Positions 45,989 through 56,636 are shown, counted from the stretch's first letter. The stretch is 64,000 nt of DNA from Streptomyces tirandamycinicus (GCF_003097515.1 NZ_CP029188.1:5219001-5283000); one strand, 5' to 3'. The notes: a model not told the origin generated them from the letters alone. A program made the numbers and translations.

Positions 45989-48113
45989 ATGAGTGCAGAG
46001 GCCACCAACCCTGGTGCTCCCAGCCGCCGACGCGCCCGTGCCAGGCTCGACCTCCGTCGGCTGGGCCGAGCCGCGCTGCTCGGTCCCGCACCACGGGGCC
46101 GGGTCCCGGACGCCATCGGCCATGTCGCCGAGGCGCATCGCGCCCACCATCCCGACGCCGACCTGGCCATCCTGCGCAGGGCGTACCTCCTCGCCGAGTC
46201 CTCGCACCGCGGCCAGTTCCGCAAGAGCGGGGAGCCGTACATCACGCACCCGCTCGCCGTGACCCTGATCCTCGCCGAACTCGGCGCGGAGACCGTGACG
46301 TTGACCGCCTCGCTGCTCCACGACACCGTCGAGGACACCGAGGTGACCCTCGACCAGGTCCGTGAGGAGTTCGGCGAGGAGGTCTGCTACCTCGTCGACG
46401 GAGTGACCAAACTGGAGAAGGTCGACTACGGCGCAGCCGCCGAGCCCGAGACCTTCCGCAAGATGCTCGTCGCCACCGGCAACGACGTCCGGGTCATGTC
46501 CATCAAGCTCGCGGACCGGCTGCACAACATGCGCACCCTCGGCGTGATGCGCCCCGAGAAGCAGGAGCGCATCGCCAAGGTCACCCGCGACGTGCTGATC
46601 CCGCTCGCCGAGCGGCTCGGCGTCCAGGCGCTCAAGACCGAACTGGAGGACCTGGTCTTCGCGATCCTCCACCCGGAGGAGTACGAACGCACCCGCGCGC
46701 TCATCGCGGAGAACGCCGACGCCGTCGACGCCCTGGCCGCCGTCGCCGAGAAGGTCAGAGCCGTCCTGCGGGACGCGGGCATCCAGGCCGAAGTCCTCGT
46801 CCGGCCGCGCCACTTCGTCTCCGTGCACCGGGTACGGCTCAAGCGCGGCGACCTGTCCGGCACGGACTTCGGCCGCCTCCTCGTCCTGGTCGGCGAGGAC
46901 GCCGACTGCTACGCCGTCCTCGGCGAACTGCACACCTGCTTCACGCCGTTGATCTCCGAGTTCAAGGACTTCATCGCCGCCCCCAAGTTCAACCTGTACC
47001 AGTCGCTGCACACGGCAGTCGCGGGAACCGACGGCGCCGTGGCCGAAGTCCTCATCCGCACCCACCAGATGCACCGGGTCGCCGAGGCCGGCGTCGTCGC
47101 CCTCGGCAACCCGTCCACGGCGGACACCTCGGACGGGGCCGGTGCCCCCGGGGCGGACGACGCCTGCGCCGGGGCCGACGGCGAGCGGGCGGACCCCACC
47201 AGGCCGGGCTGGCTCTCCCGGCTCCTGGACTGGCAGGAGTCGGCCCCCGACACCGACACCTTCTGGACCTCGCTGCAGGCGGACCTGGCCGAGGACCGCG
47301 AGATCACCGTCTTCCGCGCCGACGGCGGCACCCTCGGGCTGCCCGCCGGAGCGAGCTGTGTGGACGCCGCCTACGCCCAGTACGGCGAGGCGGCGCACGC
47401 CTGTGTCGGGGCCCGGGTCAACGGGCGGCTCGCCGCGCTCGCCACCCGGCTGGGCGACGGCGACACGGTCGAGCCGCTGCTCGCCCAGGACGCGGCCTCC
47501 GGACCCTCGCCGGAGTGGCTCCAGCACGCCCGTACCCCGGCGGCCCGTATCGCGATCACCGGCTGGCTCGCCGAGCACCCCGAGGCCGCCAAGCCAGGCC
47601 CGCGCCCCGCGCGGCCGCCTGCGGCTCGCGCGCCTCCGCGGCGGTCGGCGGGCGGGCGCGGACGCCGTGGCCGAGGCGCCCGGACTCCCGGGCGCCACCG
47701 TCCGGCTCGCCGGGTGCTGCACCCCGGTGCCGCCCGACGCGGTGACGGGGTTCCCGGTCCGCGGTGGCGCGGTCACCGTGCACCGCGGCGAGTGCCCGGG
47801 CGTGTCCCGGATGCGTGCCATGGGGCGGGAACCCGTCGAGGTGCGCTGGGGCCGGGCGGCGGAGTGCCGCGTCACGCTGGTCGCCGAGGCGTTCGGCAGG
47901 CCCCGCCTCCTCGCCGATCTCACCGAGGCCATCGCGACGGCGGGGGCGGCGGTCGTCTCCGCCATCGTCGAACCGCCGAGCGAGCAGCGCGTGCGGCACA
48001 CGTACACGCTCCGGCTCCAGGACGCCGCCGGGCTTCCCGCGCTGATGCGCGCGATGCGTGATGTGGCGGGGGTGTACGACGTGAGCCGCGCCCGGCACCC
48101 GGCCCTGCCCTGA
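45989..48113 (+). CDS. RelA/SpoT homologue (Rsh) with an apparent frameshift near 47590-47670
   Basis: (p)ppGpp hydrolase/synthetase family. The ATG at 45989 has GGAGG 6 nt upstream. The first frame encodes an HD hydrolase domain (LLHDTVEDTE, H111-D112 and E115-D116), a degenerate synthetase domain (VSVHRVRLKRGDL..CYAVLGELH..KDFIAAPKFNLYQSLHTAV) and a TGS domain (ITVFRADGGTLGLPAG). After about WLAEHPEAAK it loses protein-like sequence. The conserved continuation (VRLAGCCTPVPPDAVTGF, then an ACT domain to HPALP) is in the next frame and ends at 48113. The shift equals one extra base or two missing bases. It could be a sequencing error or a real mutation that removes the ACT domain. The degenerate synthetase motifs suggest mainly hydrolase function, like the RshA type. 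Confidence 0.85.
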
Positions 48114-48237
48114 GCGGGCCGCCGCCGGCCCGTACGCGACCGGGCGCGAGCGCTCCCGCCCGGCCGCCTGACGCCGTTCGGGTGTGCGCGGAGCGAGCCG
48201 TCACGCTCCGGGTTCCCCGCGCTGGTAGCGGTGAGGC

Positions 48238-49725
48238 ATGCTCCTCACCTCACGACGCCTGCGGGCCGCGTCGCTCGCCGCCGCCTCGGCCGCGCTGGTC
48301 GCCGCCGTACTGCCCGGCCCGGAACCGCTGGGAATCGGGGATCCGCTGTTCCCTCACCTGGGCAACCCCGGGTACGACGTCCTCACCTACGACATCGCCT
48401 TCACCTACCGGGGCGCCAACACCAAGCCGCTGGACGCCGTCACGAAGATCGACGCACGGGCCACCTCGCGCCTGGAGCGCATCAACCTCGACTTCACCAG
48501 CGGCACCGTGAGGGCGGTGGAGGTGAACGGGGGCAGTGCCGCCTTCACGACCGCCGGCGAGGACCTGGTGATCACCCCGCGGGAGACCGTGGACGCCGGC
48601 ACCCCGCTCGCCATCACCGTCACCCACACCAGCGACCCGAAGGGCGGGGAGGCCGGCGGGTGGGTGCGCACCGCCGACGGCCTGGCGATGGCCAACCAGG
48701 CCGACGCCGCCCACCGCGTCTTCCCCTGCAACGACCACCCCGCCGACAAGGCGCACTTCACCTTCCGCGTCACCGCCCCCGCGGGGCTGACCGCCGTGGC
48801 CAACGGCCTCCCGGTCCCGGCCGCCGGGGACGGCGGCGCCACGTCCGCCACCAGGACCTGGGTGTACCGCACCCGCCACCCCATGGCGACCGAGCTGGCC
48901 CAGGTCAGCATCGGCAGGTCCGCCGTGGTCCACCGCGAGGGCCCGCACGGCCTGCCCCTGCGGGACGTCGTCCCCGCGGGGCAGGCCGTGCGGCTCGAGC
49001 CCTGGCTCAAGAAGACGCCCGCGCACATCACCTGGATGGAGAACAAGGTCGGGCGCTACCCGCTCGAGACGTACGGCGTGCTCCTGGCACAGGCCGAGAC
49101 CGGCTTCGCGCTGGAGACCCAGACCCTTTCGCTCTTCGCGATGTCGATGTTCACCGGCGACCGGCACCCGAAGTGGTACGTCGAGTCCGTCATGGTGCAC
49201 GAGCTCGCCCACCAGTGGTTCGGCAACAGCGTCTCGCCCCGCACCTGGTCGGACCTCTGGCTCAACGAGGGGCACGCCACCTGGTACGGCTTGCTGTACG
49301 CGGACGAGCACGCCGCGCAGCCGCTCGAGGACCGGATGCGCGAGGCGTACGCGCAGTCCGACCGCTGGCGCGCCGCCGGCGGACCGCCCGCCGCCCCCAA
49401 GCCCGCGGACCCCGGCCGGCAGCTCGGCCTGTTCCGGCCCATCGTGTACGACGGCAGCGCGCTGGTCCTCTACGCGCTGCGCGAGGAGATCGGGAAGGAC
49501 GCGTTCGAAACGCTGGAGCGGACCTGGGTCGCCGAGCACCGGGACGGCACGGCGACGACGGCCGACTTCACCGCCCTGGCACAGCGGATCTCCGGCCGCG
49601 ACCTGACCGGGTTCTTCCAGGGCTGGCTCTACGGGGCGACGACGCCGAAGATGCCGGGACACCCGGACTGGCGCAGCGAACCTCCCTTGGAGCGGGGGCC
49701 CGCAGCCCCGGCCGAGGAGCACTGA
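48238..49725 (+). CDS. Secreted M1-family metallopeptidase
   Basis: Zinc aminopeptidase family, 495 aa. The signal peptide is about 1-25 (LRAASLAAASAALVAAVLPG). A beta-sandwich N-terminal domain (YDVLTYDIAFTY) precedes the catalytic domain with HELAHQWFG (H321-E-x-x-H325) and the third zinc ligand E344 in WLNEGHATW. GGTGAGG precedes the ATG. It is shorter than PepN because it lacks the C-terminal ERAP-like domain, as is typical for secreted actinobacterial M1 members. Confidence 0.93.
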   Translation: MLLTSRRLRAASLAAASAALVAAVLPGPEPLGIGDPLFPHLGNPGYDVLTYDIAFTYRGANTKPLDAVTKIDARATSRLERINLDFTSGTVRAVEVNGGSAAFTTAGEDLVITPRETVDAGTPLAITVTHTSDPKGGEAGGWVRTADGLAMANQADAAHRVFPCNDHPADKAHFTFRVTAPAGLTAVANGLPVPAAGDGGATSATRTWVYRTRHPMATELAQVSIGRSAVVHREGPHGLPLRDVVPAGQAVRLEPWLKKTPAHITWMENKVGRYPLETYGVLLAQAETGFALETQTLSLFAMSMFTGDRHPKWYVESVMVHELAHQWFGNSVSPRTWSDLWLNEGHATWYGLLYADEHAAQPLEDRMREAYAQSDRWRAAGGPPAAPKPADPGRQLGLFRPIVYDGSALVLYALREEIGKDAFETLERTWVAEHRDGTATTADFTALAQRISGRDLTGFFQGWLYGATTPKMPGHPDWRSEPPLERGPAAPAEEH

Positions 49726-49985
49726 CCCTCCGGCCGCGGAGGCCCGGCAGCCCTGGCGAGGGCGGCGAAACCGGGGTGACGGCCGCGGCGGCGCCGTGGG
49801 ACCATCGACAGGTCGGCGGCGCCGCCGCCGGGCCGGTCCTCCGAAAGGCGGACGGGCCCGCACCGGCGCGTCCGCCCGGGCGCGGCACACCGGGAATGTT
49901 CCGGGACCGTGACGCGTTGTGACTACCGTGGAAGCATGCCGGGTGCATGCGTTCCGCATCGGCTCTCCATCGACGTAAGGATCCA

Positions 49986-51476
49986 ATGACCTCCTCTTCA
50001 TCCACTTCCCAGGACGCGCAGAGCTTCGCGGAGACCACCCGCACCGAGAGCCTCCGGGCCGATGCCCTGATGGAAGAGGACGTCGCCTGGAGCCACGAGA
50101 TCGACGGAGAGCGGGACGGCGATCAGCTCGACCGCTCCGACCGCGCCGCGCTGCGGCGTGTGGCGGGCCTCTCCACCGAGCTCGAGGACGTCACGGAGGT
50201 CGAGTACCGGCAGCTGCGCCTCGAGCGCGTCGTGCTCGTCGGCGTGTGGACCTCCGGGACCGTCCAGGACGCGGAGAACTCCCTCGCCGAGCTCGCGGCC
50301 CTCGCCGAGACGGCGGGAGCCCTCGTACTCGACGGCGTGATCCAGCGCCGCGACAAGCCGGACCCGGCGACGTACATCGGCTCCGGCAAGGCGAACGAGC
50401 TGCGCGACATCGTGCTCGACAGCGGAGCCGACACCGTGGTCTGCGACGGTGAGCTCAGCCCGGGCCAGCTGATCCACCTCGAGGACATCGCCAAGGTCAA
50501 GGTGGTCGACCGGACCGCCCTGATCCTCGACATCTTCGCGCAGCACGCCAAGTCCCGGGAGGGCAAGGCGCAGGTGGCCCTGGCGCAGATGCAGTACATG
50601 CTTCCCCGGCTGCGCGGCTGGGGCCAGTCGCTGTCCCGGCAGATGGGCGGCGGCAGCGGCGGCATGGCCACCCGCGGCCCCGGTGAGACCAAGATCGAGA
50701 CGGACCGGCGCCGGATCCGCGAGAAGATGGCGAAGATGCGCCGGGAGATCGCGGAGATGAAGACCGGCCGCGAGATCAAGCGGCAGGAACGCAAGCGGCA
50801 CCGGGTCCCGTCGGTGGCGATCGCCGGCTACACCAACGCGGGCAAGTCCTCGCTGCTCAACCGCCTCACCGGCGCCGGTGTCCTGGTGGAGAACGCGCTG
50901 TTCGCCACCCTGGACCCGACCGTGCGGCGGGCCGAGACGCCCAGCGGCAGGCTCTACACGCTGGCCGACACCGTCGGCTTCGTCCGGCACCTGCCGCACC
51001 ACCTCGTCGAGGCGTTCCGCTCCACCATGGAGGAGGTCGGCCAGTCCGACCTCATCCTGCACGTGGTCGACGGGTCGCACCCCGCGCCGGAGGAGCAACT
51101 GGCCGCCGTGCGCGAGGTGATCCGGGACGTCGGCGCGGTGGACGTGCCCGAGATCGTCGTGATCAACAAGGCGGACGCGGCCGATCCGCTGGTGCTGCAG
51201 CGCCTGCTGCGCATCGAGCGGCGCGCCATCGCCGTCTCGGCCCGTACCGGCTCGGGGATCGATGAACTCCTCGAGGTCATCGACGCCGAACTGCCCCGCC
51301 CGCAGGTCGAGATCGAGGTCCTGCTGCCGTACACGCAGGGAGCGCTCGTCTCGCGGGTCCACGCCGACGGTGAGGTGCTGTCGGAGGAGCACACCCTCGA
51401 GGGCACCCTGCTCAGGGCCCGGGTTCACGAGGAACTCGCGGCCGCGCTGGGGCCGTACGTACCGGCGGCACGCTGA
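49986..51476 (+). CDS. hflX: Ribosome-associated GTPase HflX
   Basis: GTPase that binds 50S/70S ribosomes and splits stalled ribosomes under stress. It is 496 aa from the ATG at 49986, preceded by AAGGA. The N-terminal HflX domain (VVLVGVWTSGTVQDAENSL, DPATYIGSGKANEL) and the Gly-rich linker (MGGGSGGMATRGPGETKIE) lead to the G domain: G1 GYTNAGKS (281-288), G3 DTVGF, G4 NKAD. The C-terminal extension is family-typical. Confidence 0.96.
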   Translation: MTSSSSTSQDAQSFAETTRTESLRADALMEEDVAWSHEIDGERDGDQLDRSDRAALRRVAGLSTELEDVTEVEYRQLRLERVVLVGVWTSGTVQDAENSLAELAALAETAGALVLDGVIQRRDKPDPATYIGSGKANELRDIVLDSGADTVVCDGELSPGQLIHLEDIAKVKVVDRTALILDIFAQHAKSREGKAQVALAQMQYMLPRLRGWGQSLSRQMGGGSGGMATRGPGETKIETDRRRIREKMAKMRREIAEMKTGREIKRQERKRHRVPSVAIAGYTNAGKSSLLNRLTGAGVLVENALFATLDPTVRRAETPSGRLYTLADTVGFVRHLPHHLVEAFRSTMEEVGQSDLILHVVDGSHPAPEEQLAAVREVIRDVGAVDVPEIVVINKADAADPLVLQRLLRIERRAIAVSARTGSGIDELLEVIDAELPRPQVEIEVLLPYTQGALVSRVHADGEVLSEEHTLEGTLLRARVHEELAAALGPYVPAAR

Positions 51477-51654
51477 GTCCTCCGCGACCGGCGCCGTACG
51501 GCCGCGGTGCCGGCAGTGGTGCCGTACGACCGCGGGCAGTGGCGCCGTACGACCGCGACGCGGGCGGTCGGCACCGTGCGGCCGCCGCGCCGCGGCAGGG
51601 CACGCCCCCTGGCACGGGGTGCGGCGCCCGCCACCAGCAGGACCCGGACACGAG

Positions 51655-51693
51655 CCACGGGCCCTTCCGGCACCGCGCCGGAAGGGCCCGTGG
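51655..51693. terminator. Bidirectional hairpin between hflX and the protease gene
   Basis: A perfect 17-bp stem (51655-51671 with 51677-51693) and a 5-nt loop between two convergent genes, 22 bp past the protease stop. Confidence 0.8.
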
Positions 51694-51714
51694 CGTCCGC
51701 TGCCCGCGGCGGGG

Positions 51715-52932
51715 CTACCGGCCCGCGAACTTCCTGCTGACGGCGTCGTAGACGCCCTCGGCCTCCTCGCCGAGACGCGGTCCGGCGAGCCAGCCCGCCG
51801 ACACCGGTCCGATCGAGGTGTTGGAGACCAGCGCCGGCCTGCCGTCCCTGCCGGCCGCGACCCAGCCGCCACCGGACGAACCACCGGTCATGGTGCAGCC
51901 GATGCGGTACATGGTCGGTTCCTCCGCCTTCAGCGACAGCCGCCCCGGCTTGTCCTCGCACTGGAACATCCGCTCGCCGTCGAACGGCGGCGCCGCCGGG
52001 AAGCCGGTCGCCTTCATGCTGCCGATCCTCGACACGGCCGGAGCCTCGAAGTCGACCGGAAGCGCCGAACCGACCGTCTCCTCCAGGGACTTGCCGGAAC
52101 CGCCCTTCTCGGGCGTCACATGGATCACGGCGAAGTCGTACGCCGCGCCCCGGCCGCCCGTCGCGGCGCCCTGCGAGATCCACTGCTCGGACGTCTGCGC
52201 CCAGTCGCCCCACCACACGCCGTAGGGGGCCACCTCCTCCTTCGAGTCCCCCTCGGTGGAGGTGCCGCCGCTGTTGTTGTAGGACGGCACGAAGGCGATG
52301 TTGCGGTACCAGCCGCCCTCCTTGCCCGCGTGGACGCAGTGTCCGGCGGTCCACACCAGGTTGGACCTGCCGGGGTTGGCCGGGTCCTCCACCACGGTCG
52401 CGGAGCAGACCATCGAGCCCTTGGGGCCGTCGAAGAAGACCTTCCCGGCCTCGGGGGCGCTGCCGTGGTAGGGCGCGGCCACCGCCGTGGCCTCGACCGG
52501 CCGGGGCGCCGGGTCGGTGACACCCTCCTCACCGGAGATGTCCTCCTCCGTGACCGGCTCGTCGGGCTCCTCGGCCTCCCGCATCCGGTCCGGGTTCCAG
52601 AGGTCCTCGATGATGGGGTTGACGAAGTCCTTGGCCTCGCGGAGCCAGGTCTCCCGGTCCCAGTCCTTCCACTCCCCGTCGCGCCACTTGTCCAGGTCTA
52701 TCCCGTGCTCCTTGAGCCGGTCCTTGAGATCGTCCGGAATGGTGATCTTCCCGTCGGCCGTGCCGCCGGCCGCCGCCGGGGCGCTCGGCCCGTCCGCCGC
52801 ACCGTTCTCACCGGAGCCGCAGGCCGTCGCCGTCAGCGTGAGCACGGCGGCCAGCGCGGCCGCCGCGAGCACCGGCCGGCGAGCGGCGTTCCCCCCGCGG
52901 CGTGTCGCGAAGGTCGGGCGGTTGGGTCGCAT
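51715..52932 (-). CDS. Secreted trypsin-like serine protease, putative lipoprotein
   Basis: 405 aa. The ATG at 52932 follows GGGGGA. The signal peptide ends in a lipobox (LTATAC, Cys38). A charged Trp-rich pro-region (about 65-120, LDKWRDGEWKDWDRETW) precedes a chymotrypsin-fold domain with H198 (TAGHC), D266 (DFAVIHV) and S353 (GGSSGGG). It resembles Streptomyces secreted proteases of the glutamyl endopeptidase/trypsin type. The substrate is unknown. Confidence 0.88.
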   Translation of the reverse strand: MRPNRPTFATRRGGNAARRPVLAAAALAAVLTLTATACGSGENGAADGPSAPAAAGGTADGKITIPDDLKDRLKEHGIDLDKWRDGEWKDWDRETWLREAKDFVNPIIEDLWNPDRMREAEEPDEPVTEEDISGEEGVTDPAPRPVEATAVAAPYHGSAPEAGKVFFDGPKGSMVCSATVVEDPANPGRSNLVWTAGHCVHAGKEGGWYRNIAFVPSYNNSGGTSTEGDSKEEVAPYGVWWGDWAQTSEQWISQGAATGGRGAAYDFAVIHVTPEKGGSGKSLEETVGSALPVDFEAPAVSRIGSMKATGFPAAPPFDGERMFQCEDKPGRLSLKAEEPTMYRIGCTMTGGSSGGGWVAAGRDGRPALVSNTSIGPVSAGWLAGPRLGEEAEGVYDAVSRKFAGR

Positions 52933-53233
52933 GTGGTGATCCCCCTGGGACTTCGTCAGGTGCGGGCGAACGGAACGAGATTGACCGCGCACGGTCCGGC
53001 GGCGCCGCCGGTGCCGCGATGCGGCCCCCACTATGCCGGTGCCGGTGGGGGCGGCGAGCGGCAGGGCCGTGGTTCCCGGGTCCAAGGATCTTCCGGAATG
53101 ACCGTGATCCGCCGCTTCCGGAGTCGTTGGTACGGACGGGGGACGCGGGTTCCAGCGTCCACCGTCGTGCCGGTGCCGGTCGACCGCCGTACCGAGGTGC
53201 GACACAACCGTGACAGTCGGAGGACGAACAGCC
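52933..53233. other. Divergent promoter region between protease and siderophore operon
   Basis: This 301 bp stretch has no gene. I looked for a DmdR/IdeR-type iron box (TTAGG..CCTAA dyad) upstream of the siderophore operon and saw none. A GGCGGCGCCGCC palindrome occurs near 53002. Confidence 0.5.
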
Positions 53234-54610
53234 GTGGCCGTGACCGAACCCGCTCCGCCGGCACAGCCCCTCGCGCACGAAGGCATCCTGCGCCGCCAGT
53301 CGCTCCGTGAGTCCGCGGCGCGGACCTACGCCCGCTCGCTGCCCATCGTCCCGGTGCGCGCCAGGGGGCTGACGATCGAGGGGGCGGACGGGCGGCGGTA
53401 TCTCGACTGCCTCTCGGGCGCCGGGACCCTCGCCCTCGGCCACAACCACCCCGTGGTCCTGGAAGCGATCAAGAAGGTGCTCGCCTCCGGAGCGCCGCTG
53501 CACGTCCTCGACCTCGCCACCCCGGTCAAGGACGCCTTCACCACCGAACTGTTCGCCACCCTGCCGCGGCCGCTCGCCGACGACGCCCGCATCCAGTTCT
53601 GCGGGCCGGCCGGCACGGACGCCGTCGAGGCCGCCCTCAAACTGGTGCGCACCGCGACGGGCCGCACCGGGCTCCTGGCGTTCACCGGCGCCTACCACGG
53701 CATGACGGCCGGGGCGCTGGACGCCTCGGGGGGCGCCGCCGACGTCCGGGTGACGCGGCTGCCCTTTCCGCAGAACTACCGCTGCCCCTTCGGGGTCGGC
53801 GGTGAACGCGGTGCCGAGCTCGCCGCCCGCTGGACCGAGAACCTGCTGGACGACCCCAAGGGGGGCGTCCCCACACCCGCCGGCATGATCCTCGAACCGG
53901 TGCAGGGCGAGGGCGGTGTCATCCCCGCCCCCGACGGCTGGCTGCGGCGGATGCGGGAGCTCACCGCGGCCCGTTCCATCCCGCTGATCGCCGACGAGGT
54001 GCAGACCGGGGTGGGCCGCACCGGGGCCTTCTGGGCGGTCGAGCACAGCGGGATCGTCCCCGACGTGATGGTGCTGTCCAAGGCCATCGGCGGCTCCCTC
54101 CCACTCGCCGTGATCGTCTACCGCGCCGACCTGGACGTCTGGCGGCCCGGCGCCCACGCCGGCACGTTCCGGGGCAACCAGCTCGCCATGGCGGCCGGCG
54201 CGGCCACCCTGGCCTTCGTACGGGAGAACCGGCTCGCGGACCGGGCCGCCACTCTCGGCGCGCGCATGCTGGGGCGGCTCCAGGGGCTCGCCGCGACCCA
54301 CCGCTGTGTCGGCGACGTACGCGGCCGAGGGCTGATGATCGGCGTCGAGCTGGTCCGCCCCGACATGGGCGACCCGCAGGCCGACGTCCCGCCGGCCGAC
54401 CCCGTCCTGGCCGCTGCCGTGCAGCGGGAGTGCCTGCGCCGCGGGCTCATCGTCGAACTCGGCGGACGCCACTCCGGGGTCGTCCGTCTGCTGCCTCCCC
54501 TCACGCTCACCGACGAGCAGGCCGAGGCGGTCCTCGACCGCTTCGCCGACTCCCTGGAAGCGGCCGTGCGCGCACCGCACCGCCGCAACGACACCGGACC
54601 GTCCCTGTGA
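53234..54610 (+). CDS. Diaminobutyrate/omega-amino acid aminotransferase of a siderophore operon
   Basis: Class III PLP aminotransferase, 458 aa. The GTG at 53234 has GGAGGA 9 nt upstream and is preferred over a GTG at 53210. Family motifs are LSGAGTLALGHNHP, FTGAYHGMTAGAL, EPVQGEGGVIPAP, DEVQTGVGRTG and the PLP lysine K283 in VLSKAIGG. This pattern fits diaminobutyrate-2-oxoglutarate aminotransferases such as RhbA, which make L-2,4-diaminobutyrate. It is the first gene of a four-gene run with NIS synthetases, supplying the amine building block. It could also act on ornithine or GABA. Confidence 0.88.
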   Translation: MAVTEPAPPAQPLAHEGILRRQSLRESAARTYARSLPIVPVRARGLTIEGADGRRYLDCLSGAGTLALGHNHPVVLEAIKKVLASGAPLHVLDLATPVKDAFTTELFATLPRPLADDARIQFCGPAGTDAVEAALKLVRTATGRTGLLAFTGAYHGMTAGALDASGGAADVRVTRLPFPQNYRCPFGVGGERGAELAARWTENLLDDPKGGVPTPAGMILEPVQGEGGVIPAPDGWLRRMRELTAARSIPLIADEVQTGVGRTGAFWAVEHSGIVPDVMVLSKAIGGSLPLAVIVYRADLDVWRPGAHAGTFRGNQLAMAAGAATLAFVRENRLADRAATLGARMLGRLQGLAATHRCVGDVRGRGLMIGVELVRPDMGDPQADVPPADPVLAAAVQRECLRRGLIVELGGRHSGVVRLLPPLTLTDEQAEAVLDRFADSLEAAVRAPHRRNDTGPSL

Positions 54611-54638
54611 TCCCGGACGACACCTCAAGGAAGTCCCC

Positions 54639-56636
54639 GTGAACCCCACCCCCGCTGCCGGCACCCCAGAACCCGACCGCCGCCCCACCGCGGGCCACCA
54701 CCCGGGGCGGAACGGCACGACGGCCGCCCCCGCCGCGGCCGGGCCCGCGACGGTACCGCGGCAGTCGCCGGGGTCGGCCGGCGACCAGCGCGGCGGTTCC
54801 GCGGCCGGGACGGCCGCGGAACGGGCGGCAGCGCCCACCGCGACTCCGCAGGGAGCCGCGGCGGACCCGCTCGACCACCCCGACCCGCTGGTGGCCGCCG
54901 ACGCCGGCACCGTGGAGAACCTGCTGCGCTGCTGGGTCCGGGAGAACGACCTCCCGAAGCCCGCCGGGGACCTCCTGCGCATCCCGCTCCGCGCCAGCGG
55001 CACCGCCCTGCTGGTGCCGGTCCTGCACTGGTCCCCCGCCGGCTGGCACCGCTTCGGCCCGCCCGTGCTGGAGGGTGCGCCGGCGGACGCGCCGCCCGCC
55101 GACGCCGTCACCGTCGCGGTCCTCCTCACCCGCGAGCCGGGCGGTCACCACGCCGCCTCCGGTCCCGGCGGTCCGGTACGGGGAGAGGGTGAGGGGCGCC
55201 GGACCGAAGCGGCCGACCTCGCCGGACGCGTCGCGGACTCCGTCATCCGTACCGCCGGCTTCATCGACGACCGCCGGCGGCACCCCGGCCCCCGGCACGG
55301 CGCCGACCTCTTCCTGAACGCCGAGCAGTCACTGGTCCTGGGGCATCCACTGCACCCCACTCCCAAGAGCCGGGAGGGGCTCTCCGACGCCGAAGCCCGG
55401 CTCTACTCACCGGAGCTGCACGGTTCCTTCCCCCTCCACTGGCTCGCCGTGGACCGGTCCGTACTGGCCGCCGACTCGGCCTGGACGGAGGAAGGCCGCG
55501 CGGTGCCAGCCGAGCGGATCACCTCCCGGCTGGCGGGCGACCTGCCCCTCCCTCCGGGCACCGCCGCCCTGCCGCTGCACCCCTGGCAGGCCCGCGAGGT
55601 GATCCACCGGCCGGACGTCGCGGCGCTCCTCGACTCCGGCCTGCTCCACGACCTCGGCCCCGCCGGTGAACCCTGGCATCCCACCTCCTCCGTCCGCACC
55701 GTCCACCGGTCCGGCGCGCCGGCCATGCTCAAGCTCTCCCTCGGCCTGCGCATCACCAACTCCCGCCGTGAGAACCTCCGCAAGGAACTCCACCGCGGGG
55801 TCGAGGTGCACCGCCTTCTCCGCAGCGGCCTGAGCACGCAGTGGCGGACCGCGCACCCCCGCTTCGACATCGTCCGCGACCCGGCATGGCTCGCCGTGGA
55901 CACCCCGGACGGAGCGCCGCTGCCCGGACTCGACGTCATGATCCGGCACAACCCGTTCGGCGCCGGGGACGACGCCGTCTGCCTCGCGGGCCTCACCGCC
56001 CCCCGGCCCTGGCCGGGCCGGACGGGCACCCACTCCCGTCTCGCCGAGGTCATCGGCGCGCTCTCCACCAGGACGGGCCGCCCCGCCGGTGCCGTCGCCG
56101 CCGAGTGGTTCCTGCGCTACCTCGACCAGGTCGTGCGCCCGGTGCTCTGGCTGGACGCCACCGCGGGTGTCGCCCTCGAAGCCCACCAGCAGAACACCCT
56201 GGTGATCCTCGACCCCCACGGCTGGCCCGCCGGCGGCCGCTACCGCGACAACCAGGGGTACTACTTCCGGGAGTCGCGCCGTGCCGAGCTCGACCGCCGG
56301 CTTCCGGGCATCGGCGCCCTCAGCGACACCTTCGTGGACGACGCCGTCACGGACGAACGCTTCGCCTACTACCTCGGCATCAACAACGTCCTCGGTCTGA
56401 TCGGCGCCTTCGGATCCCAGCGGCTCGCCGACGAGCGGGTGCTCATCGCCGGCTTCCGCCGCTTCCTCGACGCCGTCCGCCACCTCGGCTCGCCGCTGCC
56501 GGCGCAGCTCCTGGACAGCCCGACCCTGCGCTGCAAGGCGAACCTGCTCACCCGCCTCCACGGCCTCGACGAACTGGTCGGCCCGGTCGACACCCAGTCC
56601 GTCTACGTCACCATCGCCAACCCCCTGCATCCCTGA
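54639..56636 (+). CDS. IucA/IucC-family NRPS-independent siderophore synthetase 1
   Basis: ATP-dependent ligase joining a carboxylate (often citrate) to an amine or hydroxamate, 665 aa. The GTG at 54639 follows AAGGAAG. An unusual Pro/Ala/Gly-rich N-terminal extension covers about residues 1-75. Conserved motifs are GHPLHPTPKSREG, H314-PWQ, KLSLGLRITNSRREN, EAHQQN (H516-N519) and the C-terminal FhuF-like half (YYLGINNVLGLIGAFG). It lies 28 bp after the aminotransferase gene. Confidence 0.92.
   Translation: MNPTPAAGTPEPDRRPTAGHHPGRNGTTAAPAAAGPATVPRQSPGSAGDQRGGSAAGTAAERAAAPTATPQGAAADPLDHPDPLVAADAGTVENLLRCWVRENDLPKPAGDLLRIPLRASGTALLVPVLHWSPAGWHRFGPPVLEGAPADAPPADAVTVAVLLTREPGGHHAASGPGGPVRGEGEGRRTEAADLAGRVADSVIRTAGFIDDRRRHPGPRHGADLFLNAEQSLVLGHPLHPTPKSREGLSDAEARLYSPELHGSFPLHWLAVDRSVLAADSAWTEEGRAVPAERITSRLAGDLPLPPGTAALPLHPWQAREVIHRPDVAALLDSGLLHDLGPAGEPWHPTSSVRTVHRSGAPAMLKLSLGLRITNSRRENLRKELHRGVEVHRLLRSGLSTQWRTAHPRFDIVRDPAWLAVDTPDGAPLPGLDVMIRHNPFGAGDDAVCLAGLTAPRPWPGRTGTHSRLAEVIGALSTRTGRPAGAVAAEWFLRYLDQVVRPVLWLDATAGVALEAHQQNTLVILDPHGWPAGGRYRDNQGYYFRESRRAELDRRLPGIGALSDTFVDDAVTDERFAYYLGINNVLGLIGAFGSQRLADERVLIAGFRRFLDAVRHLGSPLPAQLLDSPTLRCKANLLTRLHGLDELVGPVDTQSVYVTIANPLHP

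Noticed and set aside
47590..47670. Programmed ribosomal frameshift in rsh
   Set aside because: No slippery sequence or family precedent is visible; an error or mutation is more likely.
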